Shown in pieces: positions 1 to 10,400 of a DNA stretch of 64,000 bases (within the stretch, counting starts at the first letter, position 1; each line of letters starts with the position of its first letter). The position numbers and the translations under genes are program-made. Under the pieces are notes generated by a model, which did not search any database, was not told the origin of the DNA, and saw only the letters and a list, made by a program, of their open reading frames with translations. The stretch covers positions 13,166,001 through 13,230,000 of the forward strand of contig CM049308.1 of NCBI GenBank assembly GCA_026874595.1. The letters are read 5' to 3'. This DNA comes from Sipunculus nudus (Eukaryota > Annelida > Sipuncula > Golfingiida > Sipunculidae).

Positions 1-120
1 TTGTCCTAGGGCTACCAGTCTTGACTTGTCTTGAGGCTTGGTCTTGGGTCTTGGTCTTGTGGCAGGCAGCGGACCTAAAGTTGTCTGTCTGTCCGCTGCC
101 AGGTCGATCAGTGATTGATT

Positions 121-163
121 AGTCCTAAATAGGACTGTTGGGGGGTTAGTCCTAAAGAGGACT
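121..163. repeat. Paired AGTCCT-N4-AGGACT hairpins in J1 3' UTR
   Basis: Two perfect 6 bp inverted repeats (121-136 and 148-163) with A-rich 4 nt loops, separated by a short G-rich spacer. The same pair recurs in every J 3' UTR, and a single copy lies in every J 5' UTR. The stem is invariant while the loop varies (aata, aaag, aaaa, aaga). Confidence 0.75.
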
Positions 164-939
164 GTTGGGGGTCTTGTCTGGTCTGTCTGGAGCTGTCCCG
201 GTGTAGGTCTGGGTAGTCGTCTTGGAAGTTGCTGTCAGTGGGCGGATGGGGTGTGCGCTCGTCTGGGTGCCCTCTATTCTTCCGCTGGTGGAGTGGGGGG
301 GCTGCCGCAGGACTTGCGCGTCGGTGTCGGATGCTGCTGTTGGTGGTTGTCAGGGGTAGTAGTTGTCCTTGGTGGGGGTGGGGGGGGGGGGGGGGGGGCC
401 GTAGATTTCTTTATAATTTTATAAGTATCACATGGGATTTTTTAAGAAAATACCTCATGATCATTTACCCTTATATTGTCCTAAATGAGATATCTATATG
501 AGATATCTTTATAGTTAGAAATCTAGCCGGCCGGTGGAGCTCTCAGTTTGTACTTTTATATTAAGTATCACATAAATATTTATAAGAAATATTTACGATC
601 ATGTACTTTTATAGGAAATACTTATAAGAAGTATTTTTATATAAGCGCAGACTGAGAGAAAAGGGGGCGGGGGTAGTTGAGGCTAGTGGCGGCATCAGTT
701 TCCATCCACTTGCTAGTGGCCGGCTTCAGTTTCCATGCCACTGGTCTGCCGGAGATGCTGTAAATTACTAATAAGATCTATAATTATACCTTATATATGA
801 GCGTCGGATAACCAGATATTTCGTCGATATTGTGAAAAATACAAAAACAAAAGGGAGAAAAACCGGTAAAAATCATAAAAAACGTGGGTTAGTGTGCATG
901 AAAAAATGATGAGTGAGGTGGTGTATTTACATGAATTGT

Positions 940-971
<32 letters not shown>

Positions 972-1130
972 GTTAAAAGTCAATGGTGTATAAAACAGCA
1001 TGGTGCATTTTTTGTACATGGGTTTAGTATGGCTCTATTCTAATTGGGGGTGTATTAGTATTGGTTAGTGGATCGGTGTTGTGTCGGTGAATATGTATTT
1101 TCCAGAGTTGTGTCTTGTTTTAATCTCCGG

Positions 1131-1710
1131 CAATAATAGTGTCCCGGTTTGGGCACTTTGCCTTCGATTTGTGTTATTATTGTTCTTTAATAAAGTATTG
1201 TGTATTGCTGAGTATTAATTGTTCTGTGTTCCTTGTAGTTTTTGTTTTTATTTTGTTTGGTTTTTATTTTATGGAAAGGTAAAACGCGTCTCGTCCGAGC
1301 CGGCGAATTACTCATCCCATATCAGGTGACTTTAGGTGTGTTGATTAATTGAAGATGTTATGAATAAATCTCCGACAATAGTAATGACCCGGTTTGGGCA
1401 CTTTGTCTTTGATTTATGTCATTATTGTTCTTTATTAAAATATTGTGTATTACTGAGTGTTAGTTGTTCTATGTTCCTTGTAGTTTTTGCTTTTATTCTG
1501 TTTGGTTTTTATTTTTATTTTTGTGGGAAGGTAAAACGCGTCTCGACCGAGCCTGCGAATTACTCATCCCATATTTGGTGATGTTTGGTATGTTGTTCAA
1601 TTGAAGATGTAATGAATAAATCTCAGACAATAGTAGTGACCCGGTTTGGGCACTTTGTCTTTGATTCATGTTGTTGTGGGTTTTAATAAAGTTTTAGTTT
1701 AATATAAGGA
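1131..1710 (-). repeat. Tandem 245 bp repeat, about 2.3 copies, in J1 3' UTR
   Basis: Copies start near 1131, 1376 and 1627. Each opens with caataatagt or caatagtagt followed by a block around ccggtttgggcactttg. The first two copies close with an aaaacgcgtctc segment and the third is partial. The same array is present in J2, J3, J6, J7, J8 and J9, so it belongs to the element and is not a local duplication. Confidence 0.85.
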
Positions 1711-2063
1711 TGTTGTTTTGTTGTTTTTAAGGTGTTAGGGAGGTTGTATTTTTCTAGACTGGTAAGTGGATGTTTTTGGGCGGGGGGCGGTTTGCGCTCT
1801 TTTATGTGCTCTCTAATTTTTGTGTTTGTACTGGGAGGGGGGGGGGGGGACGAGTGTAGTGAGGTTTGTTTACTGTGAGAGTTGTGTTTTTTGTTCGTGT
1901 GTGGTTTTTCTTTGTTGTCATGTTGGGGCGAGTGCTTTATTTTATTTTGAGTGTGGGTTTTATTATCGTTTTGTTAGGAAATGGGTGGTTTTTGTGGTTT
2001 ATTTTTATTGTTATATTGTTTGGGAGTCGGTTTGGTCGGGGGGCGGGGCTGATATGTTAATTA

Positions 2064-2122
2064 GGGGATGCCAGCTGCAGGGGAGTACAGGTATTGTGTT
2101 CCTCTGCAGCTAGGATCCGATG
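2064..2122 (-). repeat. Stem-loop module M1 of J1 3' UTR
   Basis: One of four related modules per element. An outer stem ggat/atcc and an inner stem agctgcag/ctgcagct close a loop of about 20 nt. See the J3 modules for the comparison between modules. Confidence 0.7.
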
Positions 2123-2443
2123 ATTAATTGATGGTCGGGGTGTTTTTTCTATTTTCCTATGCCTAATAGTTTTAAAGATATTTATTTATTTTCGTCAAAA
2201 TTTCGTAGGGTTTTAGTATGGATAGAGTTTTTTGGGTTCCGTGAATTTCGAGTTTCTATTATTATTTCAAGTATGTTTGTTTCGTTCCTAAACTTTGTAC
2301 GGGCCGTAGTTTTGATGAAAAGTTTGTATGAAAGGATGGGGCGTATTCGAGGGTCGTGGGTCAATTAATGTAGGTCGCGGCCCCGGCCTAGTGCCATGGC
2401 TTGACCTGATGGTTGATTGTTGTGTTTTGTAGTATGTAAAACA

Positions 2444-2499
2444 GGGGATGCCAGCTGCAGCGGGGTAAGTTGTGTACCCGCCGCAGCTAGGATCCGATG
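2444..2499 (-). repeat. Stem-loop module M2 of J1 3' UTR
   Basis: Same architecture as M1. The inner stem here is agctgcagcggg paired with cccgccgcagct. Confidence 0.7.
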
Positions 2500-2812
2500 T
2501 TTGATTGATGGTCTGGGTGTTTTTTCTAATTTTCTGGGCCTGATATTTCTTATGATTTTTATTATTTTTCGACGTAATTTCGTGAAACTCGGGAATGGAT
2601 AAAGTTTAGTGTGTCCTGTTAATTTGGAGTTTCTATTACTATTTTAAGTGCGTAAATTTTGTTCCTGAAATTTGTACGGGCCGATGTTCAGTAACTAATT
2701 TGTGTGGAGGGATGGGATGTCTTTAGGGGTCAATTAATGTAGGTTGCGGCCCCTACCTAGTGCCTTGGCCTGACCTGTTAATTGATGTTTAATGCGTCGA
2801 ATCGAATCGAAT

Positions 2813-2893
2813 CTTGTTTTTAAGCCCTTCAGACATGCACGGAACGGAAGGCCTTTGACCTTCGCGCCGGCTGTCTCTTAAGCTATAATTTTA
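2813..2893 (-). promoter_or_regulatory. 3' terminal structure of element E
   Basis: Nested stems: outer AGC/GCT, middle AGACA/TGTCT, inner hairpin ggaagg/ccttc. The flanking consensus includes ctataatttt. The layout matches the 3' ends of J and D although the inner hairpin sequence differs. It is probably the recognition site for the RT that copies E. Confidence 0.65.
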
Positions 2894-3089
2894 AAATTTT
2901 GAGGTCCGCATCTAAAGTCCTAAAATAAGAAATAAAATGTGTTCCGTCGCAGAAGCCGATTTCGGTATATGCCATGGAGTTGGTGTCTCTGTATTGTTTT
3001 ACAATTTTACTCGGAAAAAGTTCTTTTTTATTTTCTCTATGCTAGATTCTTTTTCAGTTTATGCTTAGATCAGTCGTGGAAATTTTTTG

Positions 3090-3308
3090 CTAATCTTCAT
3101 CCATGTGGTCATCTGGCGAATTTGATGAATTCTCAACAGATTCCTCCTCAGGTTCATCGTCGTCGGATTCATCATCTTCATCTTCTGTTTCCACATAGAA
3201 TACTGAGGTAAGTTCGTTGTTTTCTGTAGTTTCGTCTTGTATTCTCCGTAATATTTCTTGTAATTTGGCTCTCTTCTGGAAGAATTCTTTTTTTGTCGCA
3301 TAATTCAT
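3090..3308 (-). CDS. 72 aa acidic protein of element E, unknown function
   Basis: A 72-residue ORF starting MNYATKKEFF. Residues 1-35 are basic and amphipathic, likely helical (KKEFFQKRAKLQEILRRIQ). The C-terminal half is strongly acidic (runs such as EDEDDESDDDEPEEE) and ends DDHMDED. It has no zinc knuckle, EN or RT motif and I recognise no family. It occupies the 5' half of the element, where a trans-mobilised element would carry its own cargo. It could instead be a captured host exon tail or a chance ORF; coding is plausible but unproven from one copy. Confidence 0.45.
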   Translation of the reverse strand: MNYATKKEFFQKRAKLQEILRRIQDETTENNELTSVFYVETEDEDDESDDDEPEEESVENSSNSPDDHMDED

Positions 3309-3377
3309 GCATAGTTGCCATCTTGCTCCTATCGTGGTCTGGATGATATCATTTTAATGCGTGTTGTTTACCAAACA

Positions 3378-3433
3378 GGGGATGCCAGCTGCAGCGGGAT
3401 AAGCATTGTTCCCGCCGTAGCTAGGATCCGATG
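3378..3433 (-). repeat. Stem-loop module M3 of J1 3' UTR
   Basis: Same two-stem module as M1 and M2, with inner stem gcaggcggga-type arms (gcagcggga/ttcccgccg). Confidence 0.7.
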
Positions 3434-3862
3434 CTTAGTTGATGGTCGGGCCGGTTTTTACTGATTTTGGCATTAATTTTTTTCCAAAATTTCTATTTTT
3501 ATTTGCCGAAACTTCTTAATGTTTAAGTCTAGGGCGGGTTCTGTGGGTTTTGAGGGAATTGGGGTTGTATTTTATTTTCTAGTTTGTTAATTTGGTTGCT
3601 AAAGTTGGTACGGGGCGTTGTTTCGCTTATAAATTTTGGAGGGTCGGGGAGTGATTTTTCTTTGGTTTTGAACCTTATGTAAACTCGTTAATATTTGGTT
3701 TTTAATTTAGAAATTTGGGGGAGTGGAAGATTTTAGAAAGTTCTTTAGGTTTTTGCTATAATTTTGGGCTTTGGGGAATAATAGGTTGGTTAATTTTGGG
3801 GGTGAAATGGATACGGGCCTTAGTTGTGCTTAATTGATTGTGGAGACCTTGTATGCAAATTA

Positions 3863-3912
3863 GGGGATGCCAGCTGCAGGGGTCTAATTTACCTCTGCAG
3901 ATTCGATCCCCC
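3863..3912 (-). repeat. Stem-loop module M4 of J1 3' UTR
   Basis: The most ORF2-proximal module. It has the longest outer stem (ggggat/atcccc) and inner stem ctgcag/ctgcag, about 200 nt after the ORF2 stop in sense direction. Confidence 0.7.
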
Positions 3913-4107
3913 TGTTGCTCGAAGGTCGGGGTGTGTTGAATGGAGGTCAGGTCGGTTTACAGGTGCGGGGTCGCGACCCATATTGCTGACCTCTTGTTTT
4001 TGTGAGTGTTGGGTTCTGTGTTGTGTGTATCCGTTGAGAAGGCTTGTTGGTGTAGTTTTTTGGATGTTTAATATATAGTTTATTTGTTTTATTAATTATT
4101 TACTATG

Positions 4108-5202
4108 TTATTGTTGATTTTGTCCTTCTAGAATGTAGTCTAGAGGGGACTTTATTTTTATATTGTTTTTTGGTTGTGTGTAATCGTGTTGATATTTAAG
4201 TAGTTTTATTGTGTCCAGTTCTTTTATTCTTTCATAGGAGTTTGTTGCTTGTTCTTTTAAATATTCAGTGATTTTGGGGGTGTTTGTTTTTTCTCTTAAT
4301 TCGTCTGTTTTTCTTAGTTTGTGTGTTCTGAGAATGGCTCTCAGTGCTTTATTTTGTGTGATTTCTAATTTGTTTAACATTGTTTTTCCTGCGCCTAGGA
4401 ACGCAATGGACCCATATGTGCCTATAGGGCGGATCCATTGTTTGTACAGGTAGCTGGCCGTTTCTGTTTTCGGTCCGTCATGTTTGTAGCACAGAGCTTT
4501 TAGAATATTTACTCTGTTCCACATTCTTTGGATTATATTTTCGATGTGTGGTTTCCAGGTGGCTCTTGAGTCGAATGTTACACCTAGAAATTTTGCCTCT
4601 TTGTGTTCTTTGAGGTCCTCTCCTAATAATTCTAGGGGCTCGAAATATTTGGGTTTTTTAGCTTTTGTGAATAAAACAGTTTGTGTTTTTGAGGGGTTTA
4701 AGCGGACTCTCCAGTCGTCGCACCAATCTTCTATTCTTTGTAATTGGGCCTGTACTTTATTTCTGGAGTATTTTGGGTTTGTGTCGGTCGACCAGATGGC
4801 GATGTCGTCAGCGTATTGTGATACGCATAGTTGTTGTCCTGATTTGGGGATGTCATTTACATACATTATGTATAGTAGAGGGCTGAGAACAGAGCCCTGG
4901 GGGGTCCCTGCTTTAAGAGTTATTTCCTGTGATAGGGTCCCTTTAACTTTTACTCTAAGTGTCCTGTTGTGTAAAAAGGATGAAATTAGTCTGATTATTT
5001 TATTTGGTAGATGGGATTTCATTATTTTGTATCTGATTCCGTCGGACCATACGGAGTCAAAAGCCTTTTCCACATCGAGGAATGTGGCCAGGGTATATTG
5101 ACTCCGTTTAAAACCTGTGGTTATTGATTGGCTAAGTCGGAGGATGTGGTCGGTGGTGGATCTGCCCGCTCTGAACCCGGACTGATCTTGGTTAAAAAAT
5201 GG
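4108..5202 (-). pseudogene. J1 ORF2 fragment: RT core to C-terminus
   Basis: 365 codons, open to the normal stop, but the EN domain and the first part of RT are missing. The fragment begins at the FFNQDQSGFRAGR stretch and holds RT motif A (FLDVEKAFDSVW), motif B (GTPQGSVLSPLL), motif C (QYADD) and the thumb region, ending SPLDYILEGQNQQ. It is almost identical to ORF2 of J3. It is dead because it is 5'-truncated, and J2 sits at its broken edge. The reading frame is otherwise undamaged, so the truncation is recent. Confidence 0.9.
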
Positions 5203-5217
5203 ATAGATAGATAGAAC

Positions 5218-5298
5218 TAGTATTTTGAGTCACTAGACAGACACGGTTGAGGTGGTCTGGGACCACCGCCCCGGCCTGTCTCTTTAGACTATAATTTT
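5218..5298 (-). promoter_or_regulatory. 3' terminal structure of J2
   Basis: Outer stem GAGTC/GACT, middle stem AGACA/TGTCT, inner 7 bp hairpin ggtggtc/gaccacc. The copy is almost identical in J2, J3, J5, J6, J7, J8 and J9, each immediately followed in sense direction by a microsatellite-like tail. The D and E versions differ in sequence but keep the fold. Confidence 0.75.
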
Positions 5299-5600
5299 GA
5301 TGTCGAAAGTTGCCACACAAGCCAAGCCAAGGAGCCGCGAAAGCCACCAGCACGCACCCGCACCGGTGACCGTGAAAGCTACATCATCCACACCCACAAA
5401 GCCCCGAGCGGGCCACTCACCGCACGGACATCATCAGCAAAGCCGCTGCCCCCACGATCCCGGTCGCGAGCGACATTCCCGAGCAGAATGCGCACCACAA
5501 CAGAGAGACCCCAACACAAGCAGGGAAACCCAGATCGCCGCCAGAACAACCTCCACCGCGAAGAGCCGGACTTCCTGTGACTTGGGTCGGGCAGGCTGTC
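5299..5600 (+). other. C/A-rich terminal block with inverted strand skew
   Basis: The plus strand of the family is otherwise G+T-rich, but these roughly 300 bp are C+A-rich, so the skew flips. A plus-strand frame of 148 codons (5297-5743; it continues past this block) and a minus-strand frame of 74 codons are both open and recur in other copies. Motifs acaagccaagccaagg here and repeated cttggcttgt at about 5601-5735 are complementary and could fold into a long hairpin. I do not call a gene: the frame is antisense to the element and the deduced protein is low complexity. Confidence 0.5.
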
Positions 5601-6264
5601 TTGGCTTGGTCTTCAGCTGGTCCCCGAGCAGTGGGCCTAAAGTTGTCTGTCTGCCCACTGTCAGGGATTCTTGGCTTGTCTTGCTAGTCTTGACTTGGGT
5701 TCCGGCTGTCGGGGTGGTCTTGTCTTCTCTTGGCTTGTCCTAGGGCTACCAGTCTTGACTTGTCTTGAGGCTTGGTCTTGGGTCTTGGTCTTGTGGCAGG
5801 CAGCGGACCTAAAGTTGTCTGTCTGTCCGCTGCCAGGTCGATCAGTGATTGATTAGTCCTAAATAGGACTGTTGGGGGGGGGGGAGTCCTAAAAAGGACT
5901 GTTGGGGGTCTTGTCTGGTCTGTCTGGAGCTGTCCCGGTGTAGGTCTGGGTAGTCGTCTTGGAAGTTGCTGTCAGTGGGCGGATGGGGTGTGCGCTCGTC
6001 TGGGTGCCCTCTATTCTTCCGCTGGTGGTGTGGGGGGGCTGCCGCAGTACTTGCGCGTCGGTGTCGGATGCTGCTGTTGGTGGTTGTCAGGGGTAGTAGT
6101 TGTCCTTGGTGGGGGTGGGGGGGCCGTAGATTTCTTTATAATTTTATAAGTATCACATGGGATTTTTTAAGAAAATACCTCATGATCATTTACCCTTATA
6201 TTGTCCTAAATGAGATATCTATATGAGATATCTTTATAGTTAAAAATCTAGCCGGCCGGTGGAG

Positions 6265-6383
6265 CTCTCAGTTTGTACTTTTATATTAAGTATCACATAA
6301 ATATTTATAAGAAATATTTACGATCATGTACTTTTATAGGAAATACTTATAAGAAGTATTTTTATATAAGCGCAGACTGAGAG
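6265..6383 (-). repeat. AT-rich long stem-loop of J 3' UTR (J2 copy)
   Basis: The inverted repeat ctctcagt/actgagag encloses about 100 bp of AT-rich DNA that itself contains near-palindromes around aaatattt and aaatactt/aagtattt. Present in all J copies with a complete distal 3' UTR. Confidence 0.6.
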
Positions 6384-7723
6384 AAAAGGGGGCGGGGGTA
6401 GTTGAGGCTAGTGGCGGCATCAGTTTCCATCCACTTGCTAGTGGCCGGCTTCAGTTTCCATGCCACTGGTCTGCCGGAGATGCTGTAAATTACTAATAAG
6501 ATCTATAATTATACCTTATATATGAGCGTCGGATAACCAGATATTGCGTCGATATTGTGAAAAATACAAAAACAAAAGGGAGAAAAACCGGTAAAAATCA
6601 TAAAAAACGTGGGTTAGTGTGCATGAAAAAATGATGAGTGAGGTGGTGTATTTACATGAATTGTGCTCTTTTTTTTTTTTTTTTTTTTTTTAAAAAAGTT
6701 AATGGTGTATAAAACAGCATGGTGCATTTTTTGTACATGGGTTTAGTATGGCTCTATTCTAATTGGGGGTGTGTTAGTATTGGTTAGTGGATCGGTGTTG
6801 TGTCGGTGAATATGTATTTTCCAGAGTTGTGTCTTGTTTTAATCTCCGGCAATAATAGTGTCCCGGTTTGGGCACTTTGCCTTCGATTTGTGTTATTATT
6901 GTTCTTTAATAAAGTATTGTGTATTGCTGAGTATTAGTTGTTCTGTGTTCCTTGTAGTTTTTGTTTTTATTTTGTTTGGTTTTTATTTTATGGAAAGGTA
7001 AAACGCGTCTCGTCCGAGCCGGCGAATTACTCATCCCATATCAGGTGACTTTAGGTGTGTTGTTTAATTGAAGATGTTATGAATAAATCTCCGACAATAG
7101 TAGTGACCCGGTTTGGGCACTTTGTCTTTGATTTATGTCATTATTGTTCTTTATTAAAATATTGTGTATTCCTGAGTGTTAGTTGTTCTATGTTCCTTGT
7201 AGTTTTTGCTTTTATTCTGTTTGGTTTTTATTTTTATTTTTGTGGGAAGGTAAAACGCGTCTCGACCGAGCCTGCGAATTACTCATCCCATATTTGGTGA
7301 TGTTTGGTATGTTGTTCAATTGAAGATGTAATGAATAAATCTCAGACAATAGTAGTGACCCGGTTTGGGCACTTTGTCTTTGATTCATGTTGTTGTGGGT
7401 TTTAATAAAGTTTTAGCTTAATATAAGGATGTTGTTTTGTTGTTTTTAAGGTGTTAGGGAGGTTGTATTTTTCTAGACTGGTAAGTGGATGTTTTTGGGC
7501 GGGGGCGGTTTTCGCTCTTTTATGTGCTCTCTAATTTTTGTGTTTGTACTGGGAGGGGGGGGGGGGGGGGACGAGTGTAGTGAGGTTTGTTTACTATGAG
7601 AGTTGTGTTTTTTGTTCGTGTGTGGTTTTTCTTTGTTGTCATGTCGGGGCGAGTGCTTTATTTTATTTTGAGTGTGGGTTTTATTATCGTTTTGTTAGGA
7701 AATGGGTGGTTTTTGTGGTTTAT

Positions 7724-7735
7724 TTTTATTGTTAT
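7724..7735. repeat. TSD of J3, left copy (right copy 16915-16926)
   Basis: The 12 bp ttttattgttat occurs exactly at both edges of J3. Removing J3 plus one TSD restores the J2 3' UTR as found uninterrupted in J6 and J9. Confidence 0.9.
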
Positions 7736-7754
7736 AGGATAGGATAGGATAGAA

Positions 7755-7836
7755 CTAGTATTTTGAGTCACTAGACAGACACGGTTGAGGTGGTCTGGGA
7801 CCACCGCCCCGGCCTGTCTCTTTAGACTATAATTTT
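7755..7836 (-). promoter_or_regulatory. 3' terminal structure of J3
   Basis: Same nested-stem structure as in J2. The tail that follows it in sense direction (ctatc units) differs from that of J2 (ctat units) although the structure is identical, so the tail is made at insertion and is not encoded. Confidence 0.75.
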
Positions 7837-8392
7837 GATGTCGAAAATTGCCACACAAGCCAAGCCAAGGAGCCGCGAAAGCCACCAGCACGCACCCGCA
7901 CCGGTGACCGTGAAAGCTACATCATCCACACCCACAAAGCCCCGAGCGGGCCACTTACCGCACAGATATCATCAGCAAAGCCGCTGCCCCCACGACCCCG
8001 GTCGCGAGCGACATCCCCGAGCAGAATGCGCACCACAACAGAGAGACCCCAACACAAGCAGGGAAACCCAGATCGCCGCCAGAACAACCTCCACCGCGAA
8101 GAGCCGGACTTCCTGTGACTTGGGTCGGGCAGGCTGTCTTGGCTTGGTCTTCAGCTGGTCCCCGAGCAGTGGGCCTAAAGTTGTCTGTCTGCCCACTGTC
8201 AGGGATTCTTGGCTTGTCTTGCTAGTCTTGACTTGGGTTCCGGCTGTCGGGGTGGTCTTGTCTTCTCTTGGCTTGTCCTAGGGCTACCAGTCTTGACTTG
8301 TCTTGAGGCTTGGTCTTGGGTCTTGGTCTTGTGGCAGGCAGCGGACCTAAAGTTGTCTGTCTGTCCGCTGCCAGGTCGATCAGTGATTGATT

Positions 8393-8440
8393 AGTCCTAA
8401 ATAGGACTGTTGGGGGGGGGGGGTAGTCCTAAGAAGGACT
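8393..8440. repeat. Paired AGTCCT-N4-AGGACT hairpins of J3 3' UTR
   Basis: Perfect 6 bp stems at 8393-8408 and 8425-8440, separated by a G-run that varies in length between copies. Confidence 0.75.
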
Positions 8441-8804
8441 GTTGGGGGTCTTGTCTGGTCTGTCTGGAGCTGTCCCGGTGTAGGTCTGGGTAGTCGTCTT
8501 GGAAGTTGCTGTCAGTGGGCGGATGGGGTGTGCGCTCGTCTGGGTGCTCTCTATTCTTCCGCTGGTGGTGTGGGGGGGCTGCCGCAGTACTTGCGCGTCG
8601 GTGTCGGATGCTGCTGTTGGTGGTTGTCAGGGGTAGTAGTTGTCCTTGGTGGGGGTGGGGGGGCCGTAGATTTCTTTATAATTTTATAAGTATCACATGG
8701 GATTTTTTAAGAAAATACCTCATGATCATTTACCCTTATATTGTCCTAAATGAGATATCTATATGAGATATCTTTATAGTTAGAAATCTAGCCGGCCGGT
8801 GGAG

Positions 8805-8923
8805 CTCTCAGTTTGTGCTTTTATATTAAGTATCACATAAATATTTATAAGAAATATTTACGATCATGTACTTTTATAGGAAATACTTATAAGAAGTATT
8901 TTTATATAAGCGCAGACTGAGAG
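8805..8923 (-). repeat. AT-rich long stem-loop of J3 3' UTR
   Basis: Same ctctcagt/actgagag arms as the J2 copy. Confidence 0.6.
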
Positions 8924-9205
8924 AAAAGGGGGCGGGGGTAGTTGAGGCTAGTGGCGGCATCAGTTTCCATCCACTTGCTAGTGGCCGGCTTCAGTTTCCA
9001 TGCCACTGGTCTGCCGGAGATGCTGTAAATTACTAATAAGATCTTATAATTATACCTTATATATGAGCGTCGGATAACCAGATATTGCGTCGATATTGTG
9101 AAAAATACAAAAACAAAAGGGAGAAAAACCGGTAAAAATCATAAAAAACGTGGGTTAGTGTGCATGAAAAAAAGATGAGTGAGGTGGTGTATTTACATGA
9201 ATTGT

Positions 9206-9209
<4 letters not shown>

Positions 9210-9250
<41 letters not shown>
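9210..9250 (-). repeat. Internal poly(A) on sense strand (T41 on plus)
   Basis: A pure homopolymer of about 41 T on plus. The homologous run is roughly 20-40 long in J1, J2, J6, J7, J8 and J9 and always sits about 1.5 kb from the element end. It is flanked by gtgctc on the left and, in most copies, gttaaaag on the right (J2 and J9 read ttaaaaag). It may be the fossil poly(A) end of an ancestral element to which the terminal 1.5 kb was later added. Confidence 0.7.
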
Positions 9251-9251
<1 letters not shown>

Positions 9252-9409
9252 TTAAAAGTTAATGGTGTATAAAACAGCATGGTGCAATTTTTGTACATGG
9301 GTTTAGTATGGCTCTATTCTAATTGGGGGTGTATTAGTATTGGTTAGTGGATCGGTGTTGTGTCGGTGAATATGTATTTTCCAGAGTTGTGTCTTGTTTT
9401 AATCTCCGG

Positions 9410-9985
9410 CAATAATAGTGTCCCGGTTTGGGCACTTTGCCTTCGATTTGTGTTATTATTGTTCTTTAATAAAGTATTGTGTATTGCTGATTATCAATTG
9501 TTCTGTGTTCCTTGTAGTTTTTGCTTTTATTTTGTTTGGTTTTTATTTTATGGAAAGGTAAAACGCGTCTCGTCCGAGCCGGCGAATTACTCATCCCATA
9601 TCAGTTGACTTTAGGTGTGTTGTTTAATTGAAGATGTTATGAATAAATCTCCGACAATAGTAGTGACCCGGTTTGGGCACTTTGTCTTTGATTTATGTCA
9701 TTATTGTTCTTTATTAAAATATTGTGTATTACTGAGTGTTAGTTGTTCTATGTTCCTTGTAGTTTCTGCTTTTATTCTGTTTGGTTTTTATTTTTATTTT
9801 TGTGGGAAGGTAAAACGCGTCTCGACCGAGCCTGCGAATTACTCATCCCATATTTGGTGATGTTTGGTATGTTGTTCAATTGAAGATGTAATGAATAAAT
9901 CTCAGACAATAGTAGTGACCCGGTTTGGGCACTTTGTCTTTGATTCATGTTGTTGTGGGTTTTAATAAAGTTTTAGCTTAATATA
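9410..9985 (-). repeat. Tandem 245 bp repeat of J3 3' UTR
   Basis: Units begin near 9410, 9655 and 9906. The first two are complete and the third is partial. Confidence 0.85.
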
Positions 9986-10341
9986 AGGATGTTGTTTTGT
10001 TGTTTTTAAGGTGTTAGGGAGGTTGTATTTTTCTAGACTGGTAAGTGGATGTTTTTGGGCGGGGGCGGTTTGCGCTCTTTTATGTGCTCTCTAATTTTTG
10101 TGTTTGTACTGGGAGGGGGGGGGGGGGACGAGTGTAGTGAGGTTTGTTTACTATGAGAGTTGTGTTTTTTGTTCGTGTGTGGTTTTTCTTTGTTGTCATG
10201 TCGGGGCGAGTGCTTTGTTTTATTTTGAGTGTGGGTTTTATTATCGTTTTGTTAGGAAATGGGTGGTTTTTGTGGTTTATTTTTATTGTTATATTGTTTG
10301 GGAGTCGGTTTGGTCGGGGGGCGGGGCTGATATGTTAATTA

Positions 10342-10400
10342 GGGGATGCCAGCTGCAGGGGAGTACAGGTATTGTGTTCTTCTGCAGCTAGGATCCGATG
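10342..10400 (-). repeat. Stem-loop module M1 (J3)
   Basis: Starts ggggatgcc and ends gatccgatg. The inner stem agctgcagggga pairs with the ctgcagct side. M1-M4 share ggggatgccagctgcag on the left, while the apical part of the stem changes on both sides so that pairing is kept. Confidence 0.75.

Larger units (their letters stand above)
2798..3352 (-). mobile_element. E: 555 bp mini-retroelement with a short ORF
   Basis: Inserted in the J1 3' UTR between 10 bp TSDs tttaatgcgt (2788-2797 and 3353-3362); the uninterrupted site is seen in J3 near 11066-11080. Read on the minus strand, it has a 5' part with a 72-codon ORF (3090-3308), an AT-rich 3' UTR, and a 3' terminal fold (about 2813-2893) of the same design as the J and D elements. 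It ends in a tail of ATTCG units. It has no RT, so it must have been copied in trans. Its size recalls a SINE, but there is no tRNA-like or 5S-like head and it carries an ORF. Confidence 0.85.
1..5202 (-). mobile_element. J1: 5'-truncated Jockey-clade LINE, 3' UTR plus ORF2 C-terminal part
   Basis: The 3' end lies beyond the left edge. The copy runs through a 3' UTR of at least 4.1 kb and stops inside ORF2 at the RT domain. J2 is inserted at 5202 with TSD ggttaaaaaatgg (5190-5202 and 23465-23477). After the right TSD the sequence does not return to ORF2. At 23478-23480 it jumps, through the shared bases gggcc, into the 3' UTR of J4. The simplest reading is that J1 is a 5'-truncated insertion in the 3' UTR of J4, joined by a 5 bp microhomology, and was then hit by J2. 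Landmarks in its 3' UTR: small hairpins 121-136 and 148-163, T-run about 947-971, 245 bp repeats from 1131, stem-loop modules at 2064, 2444, 3378 and 3863. Confidence 0.85.
5203..7735 (-). mobile_element. J2, distal 3' UTR half (split by J3)
   Basis: J2 continues at 16927-23464. Total length without J3 is about 9.07 kb. TSD ggttaaaaaatgg flanks the element at 5190-5202 and 23465-23477. The tail on the plus strand reads (atag)3 before aactagt. This half holds the 3' terminal structure (about 5218-5298), the C/A-rich terminal block (about 5299-5580), the paired AGTCCT hairpins (near 5856-5903), the AT-rich stem-loop (6265-6383), a T-run near 6668-6690, and the 245 bp repeats from about 6850. 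J3 interrupts it at 7735. Confidence 0.9.

Noticed and set aside
5297-5743. Plus-strand 148-codon frame recurring near each J 3' end
   Set aside because: It is antisense within the element 3' UTR, low complexity, lacks known domains, and recurs because the repeat recurs. In the copies at 29062 and 30120 indels change its C-terminal part.
10342-10400. tRNA or tRNA-derived SINE in the ggggatgcc modules
   Set aside because: No A-box or B-box, no cloverleaf; two coaxial stems only.
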